Assembly: GCA_035606355.1 (NCBI GenBank)
Contig: DATNFO010000007.1
Coordinates: forward strand, 74,852-138,851
Reading direction: 5' to 3'
DNA length: 64,000 nt
Origin: Sulfopaludibacter sp035606355
GTDB taxonomy: Bacteria > Acidobacteriota > Terriglobia > Bryobacterales > Bryobacteraceae
The position numbers and the translations under genes are program-made. Below the pieces are notes generated by a model. It saw nothing but the letters and a program-made list of their open reading frames with translations, ran no database searches and was not told the DNA's origin. Shown here in pieces: positions 36,626-44,665 of the stretch (position 1 is the first letter of the stretch; every line of letters starts with the position of its first letter).

Positions 36626-37670
36626 GCTTCGCTCCAGGGCCCAGTTCAATCGAGAACGTGCTGCCGCTTCCCAGCGTGGACGTCACGACCGTCTGTCCGC
36701 CCATGATTTCGACCACCTTGCGGGTCGCCGAAAGTCCGAGCCCCAGTCCGGGATAATCCTCCACACCATGAAGCCGCACGAAGGGCGTGAATATGCGCTG
36801 CTGGTCTTCCTCTGCCAGGCCGATGCCGTTATCGCGAAACATGAGGCGGACGGCAAGGTCGGTGCGCTCAGCCCAAATCTCCACGTTCGGTTCCACCGTT
36901 TCGGCTACGTACTTGATTGCATTCGAGAGCAGGTTGCAGACGGCAATCTTCAGCAATGCGGGGTCTGCCTCCACTTCTCCCAGCTCTCCTGAAATTCGCG
37001 TGTGGCCCTTGCGGGCGTCGATCTCCAGTTGTAAATCCGCTATACATTGCCGCACCAACTCATCCAGGTTGACGGTTCTCAATTTGATGGCTTTCCGGCC
37101 GATCCTCGAGAACTCAACCAGCGATTCAATCAACTCCCACATCTGGCGAACCGCCGCCTGAATGCGATCGAGTTGATGCTTCCCGGCTGCGTCCAACCGC
37201 GACGCCTGATCTTCCGCCATGGCTTCGGCGAACCCCGTTACGGTCCGCAACGGCGCGCGTAAGTCGTGCGTCATCGCGTGGATGAACGCTTCCAGATCGT
37301 CCTTCTGCATCCGAAGTTCCAGGCTCAGGCGCCGGGCTCGCAGCAGCATTTCGATTCGTGCGAACAATTCCAATTTTTCAACGGGCGTCAGCACCACTTC
37401 ATCCACCAGTTTCAGCAGCGGACCGGTAAAGGCGCCGATGCTCTGGCGGCTGGCCACCAGCAGAGCCGGCACCAGCACTGGTTCTTCATCGTGTTTGCGC
37501 GCCTTCAGGAATTCGGCGTGGGTGCGGAACGCAGAGGCGTCCAGAATTGCCAGGTCGAAGGGCGCGTCGCCGTCCGGAGGCTGCCAGAGCAACTCGTGAC
37601 GTTTTTCCAGCATGCCGCCAAGCAGGCGCGCATTTTCGCGGTTTTCCAGAAGCAGTAGAATGCGGCTCAC
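36606..37670 (-). CDS. histidine kinase with receiver-like N-terminus
   Basis: The 354-residue protein has an N-terminal receiver-like domain (RILLLLENRENARLLGGML, about 1-115) lacking a clear acidic cluster, so probably not phosphorylated. The HisKA helix follows (IHAMTHDLRAPLRTVTGF, phospho-His in MTHD), then HATPase_c (NLLSNAIKYV, DNGIGLAEED, GLGLGLSATRKVVEIMGG). No membrane segment is seen, so it is cytoplasmic. It lies 16 bp after the KaiC-like gene and overlaps the hybrid kinase gene downstream. Confidence 0.88.
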   Translation of the reverse strand: MSRILLLLENRENARLLGGMLEKRHELLWQPPDGDAPFDLAILDASAFRTHAEFLKARKHDEEPVLVPALLVASRQSIGAFTGPLLKLVDEVVLTPVEKLELFARIEMLLRARRLSLELRMQKDDLEAFIHAMTHDLRAPLRTVTGFAEAMAEDQASRLDAAGKHQLDRIQAAVRQMWELIESLVEFSRIGRKAIKLRTVNLDELVRQCIADLQLEIDARKGHTRISGELGEVEADPALLKIAVCNLLSNAIKYVAETVEPNVEIWAERTDLAVRLMFRDNGIGLAEEDQQRIFTPFVRLHGVEDYPGLGLGLSATRKVVEIMGGQTVVTSTLGSGSTFSIELGPGAKHEDTGH

Positions 37671-37686
37671 TCTATCCTCGTTCCGG

Positions 37687-39138
37687 CTACTCGTGCGATG
37701 CCGGGCCTCGTCCTTCAGGTGTGCCGCTGAGAATGCGTCTCAACCCGCTCAGCTTCGGCCCTAGCTGGAACCCGGATTTGGTGATCGTGACTTCATGGAG
37801 CGACTTTTCGAAGTCCGTCAAGCGCTTTTTCAAGATGCCGAGCGCCTTGGCGATGGTCCCGTCGAGTTCCAGGTACCGCAGGAAAATGATGTTGTCGGCC
37901 ATGTAACTTACGCCGACATCAGTGACACGAAAATCGCCCGTAATGCTTTCCACTTCATTGATCAAGAGCACCGCTACGCCCATGTTTTGCAAGTATTTTG
38001 CCAGAGCGTGGAGATGCGTCACCAAGTCCTGGCCGCGCAGGGACAGCCTGTACCCCGAAACGCTGTCGATCATCACGATGCGTGTGTTCCGCTGCTCGAC
38101 TTCGCGCCGGACCATGAGCGCGAACTCGTCGGCCGTGAAGTGGAGCGGTTCGACGTGAACCACGTCCAGCCTGTCGCCTTCCATCATGCTGCGCACCGGA
38201 ATACTGATCGCTTCGCACCGCCGCACCAGGCTTTCGCGCCATTCTTCGAACAGGTACACGACACTGCGTTCTCCGCGCGCGGCAGCCGCGCGTACGAACT
38301 GCATCCCGAGCGTGCTCTTGCCGACGCCGCTCGGTCCGGTGAGGATGGTAATGGTGCCGCGTTCCAGTCCGCCGTGCAGCATCTGGTCCAATTCGGCGAT
38401 ATCAAAGGCGAGTTGCTCGGGCTCGAAGTCCACGGCGAACTCGTCCGGAAGCAGCCTCGGGAAAACTTCCATCCCTCGCGCGCTCAAGCGCAGGGTATGC
38501 AGACCGCTGCGGAAATCGCTGCCGCGGAACTTCACGACCATCAGATTGCGTCCGGCGGGTTCCGCCATCAGGTTGAGGACGCCGTCGGCGATGAACTGCA
38601 GGTCTTCGTCGGGTCCCTCGTTGCTTTCGCTGCTGAACAGGACCGTGCAATCCAGATCGCAGAGAAAACGGAGCAGGCTGAGGGCTTCTTTGCGGAATTG
38701 GAACGGGCTGTTGGCCAGATAGCGGAGTTGCGTTATCCCGTCGACGAACACGCGAGCCGGCTTGGCCTTTTCCACCGCTTCGCGTATGCGCGTGGTGGTC
38801 GGCTCGCGCTCCACGTCGGAAGGCGGAAATATGTCGTAGGGGCTCTGGTCGGCGAACTGCTTGCTGCTGGGGCTCAGGTCCAGGAACGTGACCGCGTCCA
38901 GGTTGAAACCGAGCATTCGTGCGTTGCGGCGCAGTTCGCCCTCGCTCTCGCCGAATGTAATAGCCAGTGCGGTTTCGCCGCGCTGAACGGCGGAGCTGAG
39001 GAAGTGGTATCCGAGAATTGTTTTGCCTGATCCGGGGCCGCCACGCACCATGTAAGAGCGTTCGGCGATGAGACCACCGCCTAGTACTTCATCAAGGCCT
39101 ATCACCCCGGTGGTGATGCGGCGAATCTCATCAGTCAC
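37687..39138 (-). CDS. KaiC-like double-domain ATPase
   Basis: The 483-residue protein has two RecA-like KaiC domains. The first (about 1-240) has Walker A GGPGSGKT (residues 33-40); the second (about 245-470) has TGPSGVGKS. Downstream elements such as GDFRVTDVGVSYMADNIIFL are typical of KaiC. After Walker A the first domain has ITFGESEGEL rather than the paired catalytic glutamates, while the second keeps YLFEEWRE. No KaiA or KaiB is nearby. The operon with two kinase genes suggests a KaiC-to-kinase signalling module, as in cyanobacterial output. Confidence 0.9.
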   Translation of the reverse strand: MTDEIRRITTGVIGLDEVLGGGLIAERSYMVRGGPGSGKTILGYHFLSSAVQRGETALAITFGESEGELRRNARMLGFNLDAVTFLDLSPSSKQFADQSPYDIFPPSDVEREPTTTRIREAVEKAKPARVFVDGITQLRYLANSPFQFRKEALSLLRFLCDLDCTVLFSSESNEGPDEDLQFIADGVLNLMAEPAGRNLMVVKFRGSDFRSGLHTLRLSARGMEVFPRLLPDEFAVDFEPEQLAFDIAELDQMLHGGLERGTITILTGPSGVGKSTLGMQFVRAAAARGERSVVYLFEEWRESLVRRCEAISIPVRSMMEGDRLDVVHVEPLHFTADEFALMVRREVEQRNTRIVMIDSVSGYRLSLRGQDLVTHLHALAKYLQNMGVAVLLINEVESITGDFRVTDVGVSYMADNIIFLRYLELDGTIAKALGILKKRLTDFEKSLHEVTITKSGFQLGPKLSGLRRILSGTPEGRGPASHE

Positions 39139-39284
39139 GACAATTTACGATAGCAGCGACGGCCGATTCGACGCCGTAATCGATTCAGTCGAATTGTCAT
39201 AAAGTTGACGAAACAAGTGACATAGCAAAAGCGGCCCAATGCTGCTATCCAGACCTTTCGGTCTGATTGGCCAAAAAATTGGGG

Positions 39285-39725
39285 ATGAGAAAACCGAGTT
39301 TCCGGTTAGAGTGGAAGTGGATGCTGAAGTCGTCCAGTTCACCTCGCGCCCCTGTCAGCCGTCGCGGACTCGATTTGGCAAGGGTACTGTTAGTACACGG
39401 TGACTTGGCGCCTCGCTTGGCGCTGCAAACGATCCTGCGCGCCGGCGGTTATGCCGTTGATTGCGTCGGCACTACCGCTGAAGGCATTGATCGGCTGGAC
39501 ACACGGGAATACGATCTGGTGCTGAGCGTAGCGCAACCCGTGCTTTCGTACGCCAAGGTGAAACAGTATCGCCCGGCGACGGCACTGGTCCATTCCTCCG
39601 CTACGGCGCCTAATGCCACGCGTCGGCACAGGGTCGCGGTACGCACTGAAAACGTACCCAATCTGTTAGCGCAAGTTGCTGAATTGATTGGAATAAGGGC
39701 GATCCGCCGCTACCGCTTCAGCTAA
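39285..39725 (+). CDS. degenerate receiver-domain protein
   Basis: The 146-residue frame contains a CheY-like start (LARVLLVHGDLAPRLALQTI, LRAGGYAVDCVGTTAEGID, REYDLVLS) but the Asp pair after strand 1 is HGD, the usual phospho-Asp loop reads LVLSVAQPV, and the rest is short. It probably cannot be phosphorylated. Starts at 39285 (ATG after GGGG) or 39321 are possible. It is divergent from the KaiC/kinase operon, so a regulatory link is plausible but inferred. Confidence 0.5.
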   Translation: MRKPSFRLEWKWMLKSSSSPRAPVSRRGLDLARVLLVHGDLAPRLALQTILRAGGYAVDCVGTTAEGIDRLDTREYDLVLSVAQPVLSYAKVKQYRPATALVHSSATAPNATRRHRVAVRTENVPNLLAQVAELIGIRAIRRYRFS

Positions 39726-39745
39726 GGGGATTATCCGCCTAGAGA

Positions 39746-39780
39746 ACGGTAACAGGCGATCACAGATCGCCTGTTACCGT
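39746..39780. terminator. bidirectional terminator-like hairpin
   Basis: Perfect 16-bp arms (ACGGTAACAGGCGATC and its complement) flank a 3-base loop between the convergent gene ends at 39725 and 39790. No long T tract follows on either strand, so it may act weakly or only as an mRNA-stabilising hairpin. Confidence 0.6.
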
Positions 39781-39789
39781 GTCCGGTTA

Positions 39790-40860
39790 TTATCTTCCGT
39801 GGCCGCCGGCAGCAGCGCCACCCGAAGCTGCGCCTCCGCCAGAAGCGCCATGTCCCGCAGACCCTGCGCCGGCCGATGCCGAGGCCGTCGATCCGCTCAT
39901 TGCGCCCGATGGCATTCCACCCATGGATGCCGAAGACGCCGGGGAAGCCATTACACCCGAATACCCGCCCGAAGTGGGAGCCGCCGCGTTGTACGGCATG
40001 CCGCCGTTGAAGCCGCCTCCGTTGGTCGGGGGCCTGTAGTAGGTCGGGTTGTACACCGAGTACACCGAATACGGGCTATAGAAGCGATATCCGTACGGGC
40101 TCATAAATGCGCCATTGCATGGCACATATGTCATCATTCCGTACCAGGAATTGAAGCTCCAGGCGCCCGAATAACACGAGCCCGTTCCCCAGCCCATCGA
40201 GGAAAGAGTGCCCGAGCCCATCAGCGTCTTCGCCGCCGAGAGATTCGCCATGGCCATCGATTCGGCGCGGCGTCCGCTCCAGCGATCGAGAGCATCGGTA
40301 TCGTTCTCGTCGAACTTGCTGACTTCCGCCTTCTCGCCGCCGAGCATCAGCATCTTCCCGCCGGAGACATCGACAGTTTGTCCGTCGAGCGCCACGGCAG
40401 CCGACCCCTTGAACACCCGCACGCGGGCGGGTTCAGCATCGAAGCGATAGATGCCGGATTTCGTAAGGGCAACCTGCGCATCCTTCACGGCGATGGTTAC
40501 ATTGGTATCCTTGGCGATCTGGTCCGCCTCGATTACCGCGGAGCCGGTCACCAGTTCCAGCCGCGTATCGATGAGCCGGTTGGTGATCATGCGAAGCGAG
40601 CTGTTCTCGCCCATTCGCAGAACCACGCCCGGCGTCAGGAGAACTTCCGCACGGCCGCCTTCGGTCCGAAGCACCTGATTCTCTTTGAGATCCTCGAAAT
40701 GCGTGGGCGAATATACCAGCTTCTGATTCGCCAGAAAGACATCGCCCTCGCTGAAAGCCGCCACACCCGATTTTGCTGAAATGACCGGTTGGGCCATCGC
40801 CTGAACAGACGTCAGACCCAGAGCCAACCCGGCAAACGCCATAACCCTTAGCGGCTTCAT
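39790..40860 (-). CDS. secreted FecR-domain protein with Gly/Tyr/Ser-rich tail
   Basis: The 356-residue protein has a signal peptide (ending VQAMAQ) and a FecR-like beta domain (about 45-190; VLRTEGGRAEVLLTPGVVLR, SSLRMITNRLIDTRLELVTG, ALDGQTVDVSGGKM). The tail is low complexity: Tyr/Ser/Pro-rich (FYSPYSVYSVYNPTYYRPP), then Gly/Ala/Ser repeats to a GGHGR end. There is no sigma factor or receptor of the Fec type adjacent, so a structural or sensing role at the envelope is more likely than iron signalling. Confidence 0.75.
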   Translation of the reverse strand: MKPLRVMAFAGLALGLTSVQAMAQPVISAKSGVAAFSEGDVFLANQKLVYSPTHFEDLKENQVLRTEGGRAEVLLTPGVVLRMGENSSLRMITNRLIDTRLELVTGSAVIEADQIAKDTNVTIAVKDAQVALTKSGIYRFDAEPARVRVFKGSAAVALDGQTVDVSGGKMLMLGGEKAEVSKFDENDTDALDRWSGRRAESMAMANLSAAKTLMGSGTLSSMGWGTGSCYSGAWSFNSWYGMMTYVPCNGAFMSPYGYRFYSPYSVYSVYNPTYYRPPTNGGGFNGGMPYNAAAPTSGGYSGVMASPASSASMGGMPSGAMSGSTASASAGAGSAGHGASGGGAASGGAAAGGHGR

Positions 40861-41042
40861 AGCCTACACCTCGCTAGCTATAGCTTCCGCGCTCTTGAAG
40901 CCAATGTCAATGAAGTACTTATAGTTATTTAGGGCCGGGTGTAAATTCCCAACACCCGGACCCTCCTTCACATTCGGTCCGCCCGCCGCATTGCCGGGCC
41001 GCGGCACAGCTTTTAGCATGGTGATTGAGGGGACCTGATTTT

Positions 41043-41801
41043 ATGGCAGATCGCAATGACTTCGACCGTGAGCGCGATTGGGATCGCGACCACGACCGCG
41101 AACGGGAACACAACACCTCTCGCGACCGTTGGGACGCCCGCGACCGCAACCGCTGGAGCGGCGCCCAGGATTGGGACCGCGAACGTCACGATGCGCGTTG
41201 GTTTGGTGAGCCGGTAGGCACTCGCCGCGAGGGTGGCGAAGACCTGCGGCGCAATCAACCCTGGGCCGGCGAACAGCGGCAAGGCGACTTCCGCGAGCAG
41301 GGCGACTGGGGCCGCTCCGGCAACTGGGGCCTGTACGGAAACCGCCCCGATAATTCCCGGGAGAACGACTGGACCCGGCGGCACTCGGGCGGAAGCCAGG
41401 CCAGCGGAGGCATCAGCCAGTGGGGCGGCGGCTCCGGGCAGTACGGTGCGGGTACCGGGCAGTGGGGCGGAGGCATGTCATCGTACAGCGGCGGTATGGG
41501 CTCATACATGGACCGGGAGAACCGCGGCGAACGTGGCCGCTTTACCGGTCGCGGCCCGAAGAACTACACTCGCAGCGACGACCGGATCCGCGAAGACATC
41601 AACGAGCGCCTCACGGACCACCCGGAGATCGACGCAAGTGAAATCGAAGTCCAGGTGAAGGACGGTGAAGTGACTCTTACGGGGACGGTGGATGACCGTC
41701 ACACGAAACGTCTTGCCGAGGACGTCGCGGATTCCGTCTCCGGAGTAAAGCAGGTGCACAATCAGATCCGGCTGGAAGCGCATTCGCCCGCCGGACGGTG
41801 A
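41043..41801 (+). CDS. BON-domain protein with Asp/Arg-repeat head
   Basis: The 252-residue protein begins with a highly charged, Asp/Arg-rich repeat (DFDRERDWDRDHDRERE), then a Gly/Ser/Trp/Gln-rich middle (about 100-165, SQWGGGSGQYGAGTGQW), and ends in a BON domain (about 175-245; DDRIREDINERLTDHPEID, VKDGEVTLTGTVDDRHTKR). BON domains bind membranes or lipids. A Shine-Dalgarno site (GAGGGG) precedes the ATG at 41043. No signal peptide is visible. The head is expected to be disordered. Confidence 0.75.
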   Translation: MADRNDFDRERDWDRDHDREREHNTSRDRWDARDRNRWSGAQDWDRERHDARWFGEPVGTRREGGEDLRRNQPWAGEQRQGDFREQGDWGRSGNWGLYGNRPDNSRENDWTRRHSGGSQASGGISQWGGGSGQYGAGTGQWGGGMSSYSGGMGSYMDRENRGERGRFTGRGPKNYTRSDDRIREDINERLTDHPEIDASEIEVQVKDGEVTLTGTVDDRHTKRLAEDVADSVSGVKQVHNQIRLEAHSPAGR

Positions 41802-41862
41802 GATTCCGGTAGCGACCCGATTGTGAATAACGGTACACTGGAGCTTCGCCCAAGGAGCTCCC

Positions 41863-42267
41863 GTGTCCCGATTTGCCTTCCTCCAGCCCGAAGCCGCATA
41901 CGCTCTTCCGCGCTCATTCGATTTCGAGGATTACATCGAGACGGAGCGCGAAATGTGGGCGCTGTTTCCCGAGACCGATGGCAAGCGGGTCAATTTTTGC
42001 CAGCTCGGCCTTACCGCTCAAATCTACGTGGAATCTTCGGACGCTGGGGATCTGGCCGATGGCGAAACCTACTTCCTGATGCCCTGCGAAGATGGCGCCT
42101 TGAGGCCCTTGCGCATGAAAGCCGTGCGGCGCCTGACGCTGGACGAATTTCGGATGAGTCACATAACCGCTCAGCGGCTCGCCCAGAAGCTCACCGGCGC
42201 ACGGCGCGTGATGGGCGAAATCCACTTGCAGATTCTCGGTCCGGCAGTACTCGAAGACTCCGTTTAG
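41863..42267 (+). CDS. hypothetical protein
   Basis: The 134-residue frame begins at a GTG preceded by AAGGAG at good spacing. It encodes a compact mixed protein (FEDYIETEREMWALFPETDG, LGLTAQIYVESSDAGD, RMKAVRRLTLDEFRMSHIT). I recognise no family, membrane segment or signal peptide. It stands between the BON-domain gene and the secreted TIGR03437 gene. Confidence 0.6.
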   Translation: MSRFAFLQPEAAYALPRSFDFEDYIETEREMWALFPETDGKRVNFCQLGLTAQIYVESSDAGDLADGETYFLMPCEDGALRPLRMKAVRRLTLDEFRMSHITAQRLAQKLTGARRVMGEIHLQILGPAVLEDSV

Positions 42268-42306
42268 TTTTGTAAAAAACCAGGTAACTGTTGTATCTTG
42301 TTACCC

Positions 42307-44517
42307 ATGGTTCGAACGGGAAGCTGTTTAGCTTCACTCTTCTTATGCCTGTCCGCCGCGTTCGCACAGGCCCCCACCGGTCTCACGGTCAAGACCGCGA
42401 CGAGTAAGCAGGTGGTGCTGACATGGACCGGTTCGGCGTCGAGTTACACGGTTCAGCGGGCCCCTCTCGGAGGCGCATATTCCACCGTTGGATCGGCAAC
42501 CTCCGTCACGTACACGGACACCACCATCGACGCGTTCACGACCTATCAGTATCAGGTGCTGAACGGGACCGCTGCGTCCGCCGCGGTCACCGTGGGTCCG
42601 CCACCCGCCGGTGTAACCAATGTGGCGCCCGCTCCACTGGTCGGCTCTTCTCCCTCGAACACGTACGGCTACAACATTGCTTTGACGCTGGATGCAAACA
42701 GCGATCCCGCATTTCTATTCCTCTGGGACGATCCCAACGGCAACAGCCATCACGAACTGACGCAACTGCTCTTCCGCAACTGGAGTCGCGCCAGGTACGC
42801 GTGGAACCCGATAGTCAAGATTGCGACCGTCGGCGATGTTTCCACCACCTTCCGCTCTTCCACGGCGCTGGGCTACGACACTTCAACGGGCACGTTTGTG
42901 GCGGCAAGCGAAATTCAGGACGGAGACAGCACGGATATAGTCCTGTACACCTCAACAGACGGCGCCGCCTGGACCCTCAAGAACACATTTCGTAGCCCCG
43001 ACTTCGGATATTTTGGGCCGTCCGTGGCGCTCCGCGGCGGAAACCTGTATCTGACATTTACCGACACGCTGGATACGGCGGTGTACTACGTTACGGGGCA
43101 ACTGAGTCAGCCGGCCACGTCCTGGACGACGAAGAAAAACCCGCAGGTCAGCGGCTTTGTGTTGGACCAATACGTATCGCCCTCGTTGGCGTTGGACAGC
43201 AACGGTGCGCCGGGCATTGCGTACTCCGGCATCGATGACAACGCTAACGGCGCGGTCCTCTTCTGGCGTCCGGTTGCGAATACCGCGGTGAAGGCGGCCG
43301 ATTCGCAGGGAAACGGAAGCGTGTACAACGTCAAACTGCTTTTCTACAACACCAACCCGCGCATCACCGCCTCGATGATCCGCAATGATTCCAACTCCGG
43401 CGATACGTACGGCGACAGCGTGCACTTCATGCACTCGGAGGATGGCGGCACGACGTGGGCCGAGCCCGTGATGGTGCCGCCGGACGGCAACTCGTCATCC
43501 GACTATCCGTTCGACATGGGTGTCGATTCCAAGGGAATGGTCGGCGTAGGCTTCGGGCAGAACTCCAATTCGGGCGACAATAGCCATAAGTGCGGCAACC
43601 CGAAGTACTCCACTTCTACAGACCTCACTCACTTCAATACCTGCTCATTCGCGCCCCTCTCGGTGACGCAGAACTTCAGCGTCTACCCGTCGAGCATTCA
43701 GGTGATGTACGGGGCCAACGACAAACTCTTCTACCTGTGGCTGGAGTACAGCGGCGACGCGGCGGGTTCGGGCGTTCTTATGTATCGCGAGCCGCCCGCC
43801 GGAGCTAGTGCCGCTCCTACCATTACCAGCGTCTCCGATAATAATGTGACTCGTGCGAGCATCGTGGGCGGCAGTTGGATCAGCATTTTCGGCGCGAACT
43901 TATCCGGCACGACGCGCATTTGGGCAGATCCGGACTTCACGACCGGCAACAAACTCCCCACAACGCTCGACGGCGTTTCCGTGAAAGTCAACGGCGTGCC
44001 GGCGGCCGTCTACTACATCAGCCCCACTCAAGTGAACGTTCAGGCTCCGAACCCGATCAGCGGCTCGGTGGCCGTGCAGGTGAGTTATAACGGCGCTGCC
44101 AGCAACACCATCAACGTGAACGCCGTCTCCAACGCACCGACGCTCTTCTCCTACTCGCTCGGCGGAACCACCTTCCCGTCCGCGCTCTTCGCCAATTCGT
44201 ATATCATCGTCGGCGATCCGGCGCTCGCCGGCAGCATCGTCGCCAAACCGCATTCCGGGGATTTCATCCAGCTTTATGTCAACGGTCTTGGGACCTCCAC
44301 GGCCGGCACGACTCTGAGCGATGTGGTGAACTTCAACGGAAACGTGACGGTCACAATCGGCGGGCAAAATGCTCCCGTGCAATTTGCCGGCCTGGTAGCT
44401 CCGGGCGAATTCCAGATCAACGTGCAGGTGCCTAACTTATCGCCGGGACTCTATCCCGTGATCGTCACGGCAGCGGGTCAGGCGTCTCAATCGGGCGTCA
44501 TGGTGCCCATACAATAG
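42307..44517 (+). CDS. secreted FN3 and TIGR03437-domain protein
   Basis: The 736-residue protein has a signal peptide (about 1-20, ending SAAFAQ), an FN3-like domain (about 22-100; GLTVKTATSKQVVLTWTGSA), a sialidase/propeller-like middle (LYTSTDGAAWTLKNTF, HFMHSEDGGTTWAEPVMV) and the Solibacter-type TIGR03437 C-terminal domain (SWISIFGANLSGTTRIW, PAAVYYISPTQVNVQAP, GLVAPGEFQINVQVPNL). This domain is mostly known from Solibacter-like bacteria and supports the taxonomic guess. A glycan target is only a guess from the propeller repeats. Confidence 0.82.
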   Translation: MVRTGSCLASLFLCLSAAFAQAPTGLTVKTATSKQVVLTWTGSASSYTVQRAPLGGAYSTVGSATSVTYTDTTIDAFTTYQYQVLNGTAASAAVTVGPPPAGVTNVAPAPLVGSSPSNTYGYNIALTLDANSDPAFLFLWDDPNGNSHHELTQLLFRNWSRARYAWNPIVKIATVGDVSTTFRSSTALGYDTSTGTFVAASEIQDGDSTDIVLYTSTDGAAWTLKNTFRSPDFGYFGPSVALRGGNLYLTFTDTLDTAVYYVTGQLSQPATSWTTKKNPQVSGFVLDQYVSPSLALDSNGAPGIAYSGIDDNANGAVLFWRPVANTAVKAADSQGNGSVYNVKLLFYNTNPRITASMIRNDSNSGDTYGDSVHFMHSEDGGTTWAEPVMVPPDGNSSSDYPFDMGVDSKGMVGVGFGQNSNSGDNSHKCGNPKYSTSTDLTHFNTCSFAPLSVTQNFSVYPSSIQVMYGANDKLFYLWLEYSGDAAGSGVLMYREPPAGASAAPTITSVSDNNVTRASIVGGSWISIFGANLSGTTRIWADPDFTTGNKLPTTLDGVSVKVNGVPAAVYYISPTQVNVQAPNPISGSVAVQVSYNGAASNTINVNAVSNAPTLFSYSLGGTTFPSALFANSYIIVGDPALAGSIVAKPHSGDFIQLYVNGLGTSTAGTTLSDVVNFNGNVTVTIGGQNAPVQFAGLVAPGEFQINVQVPNLSPGLYPVIVTAAGQASQSGVMVPIQ

Positions 44518-44665
44518 CGCGCGAGACTTGCCCCGGGGACGTGACATCTGGAGACCGGCCGCTCGCGTCCCCATAGGCCCGATAGAAACTTTTTTCATCT
44601 CCCCACTAGCTTTCCCCTGACGTTTCGTTATACGATGCGTCCAATCGCTAAATCAGGGAGTAACA

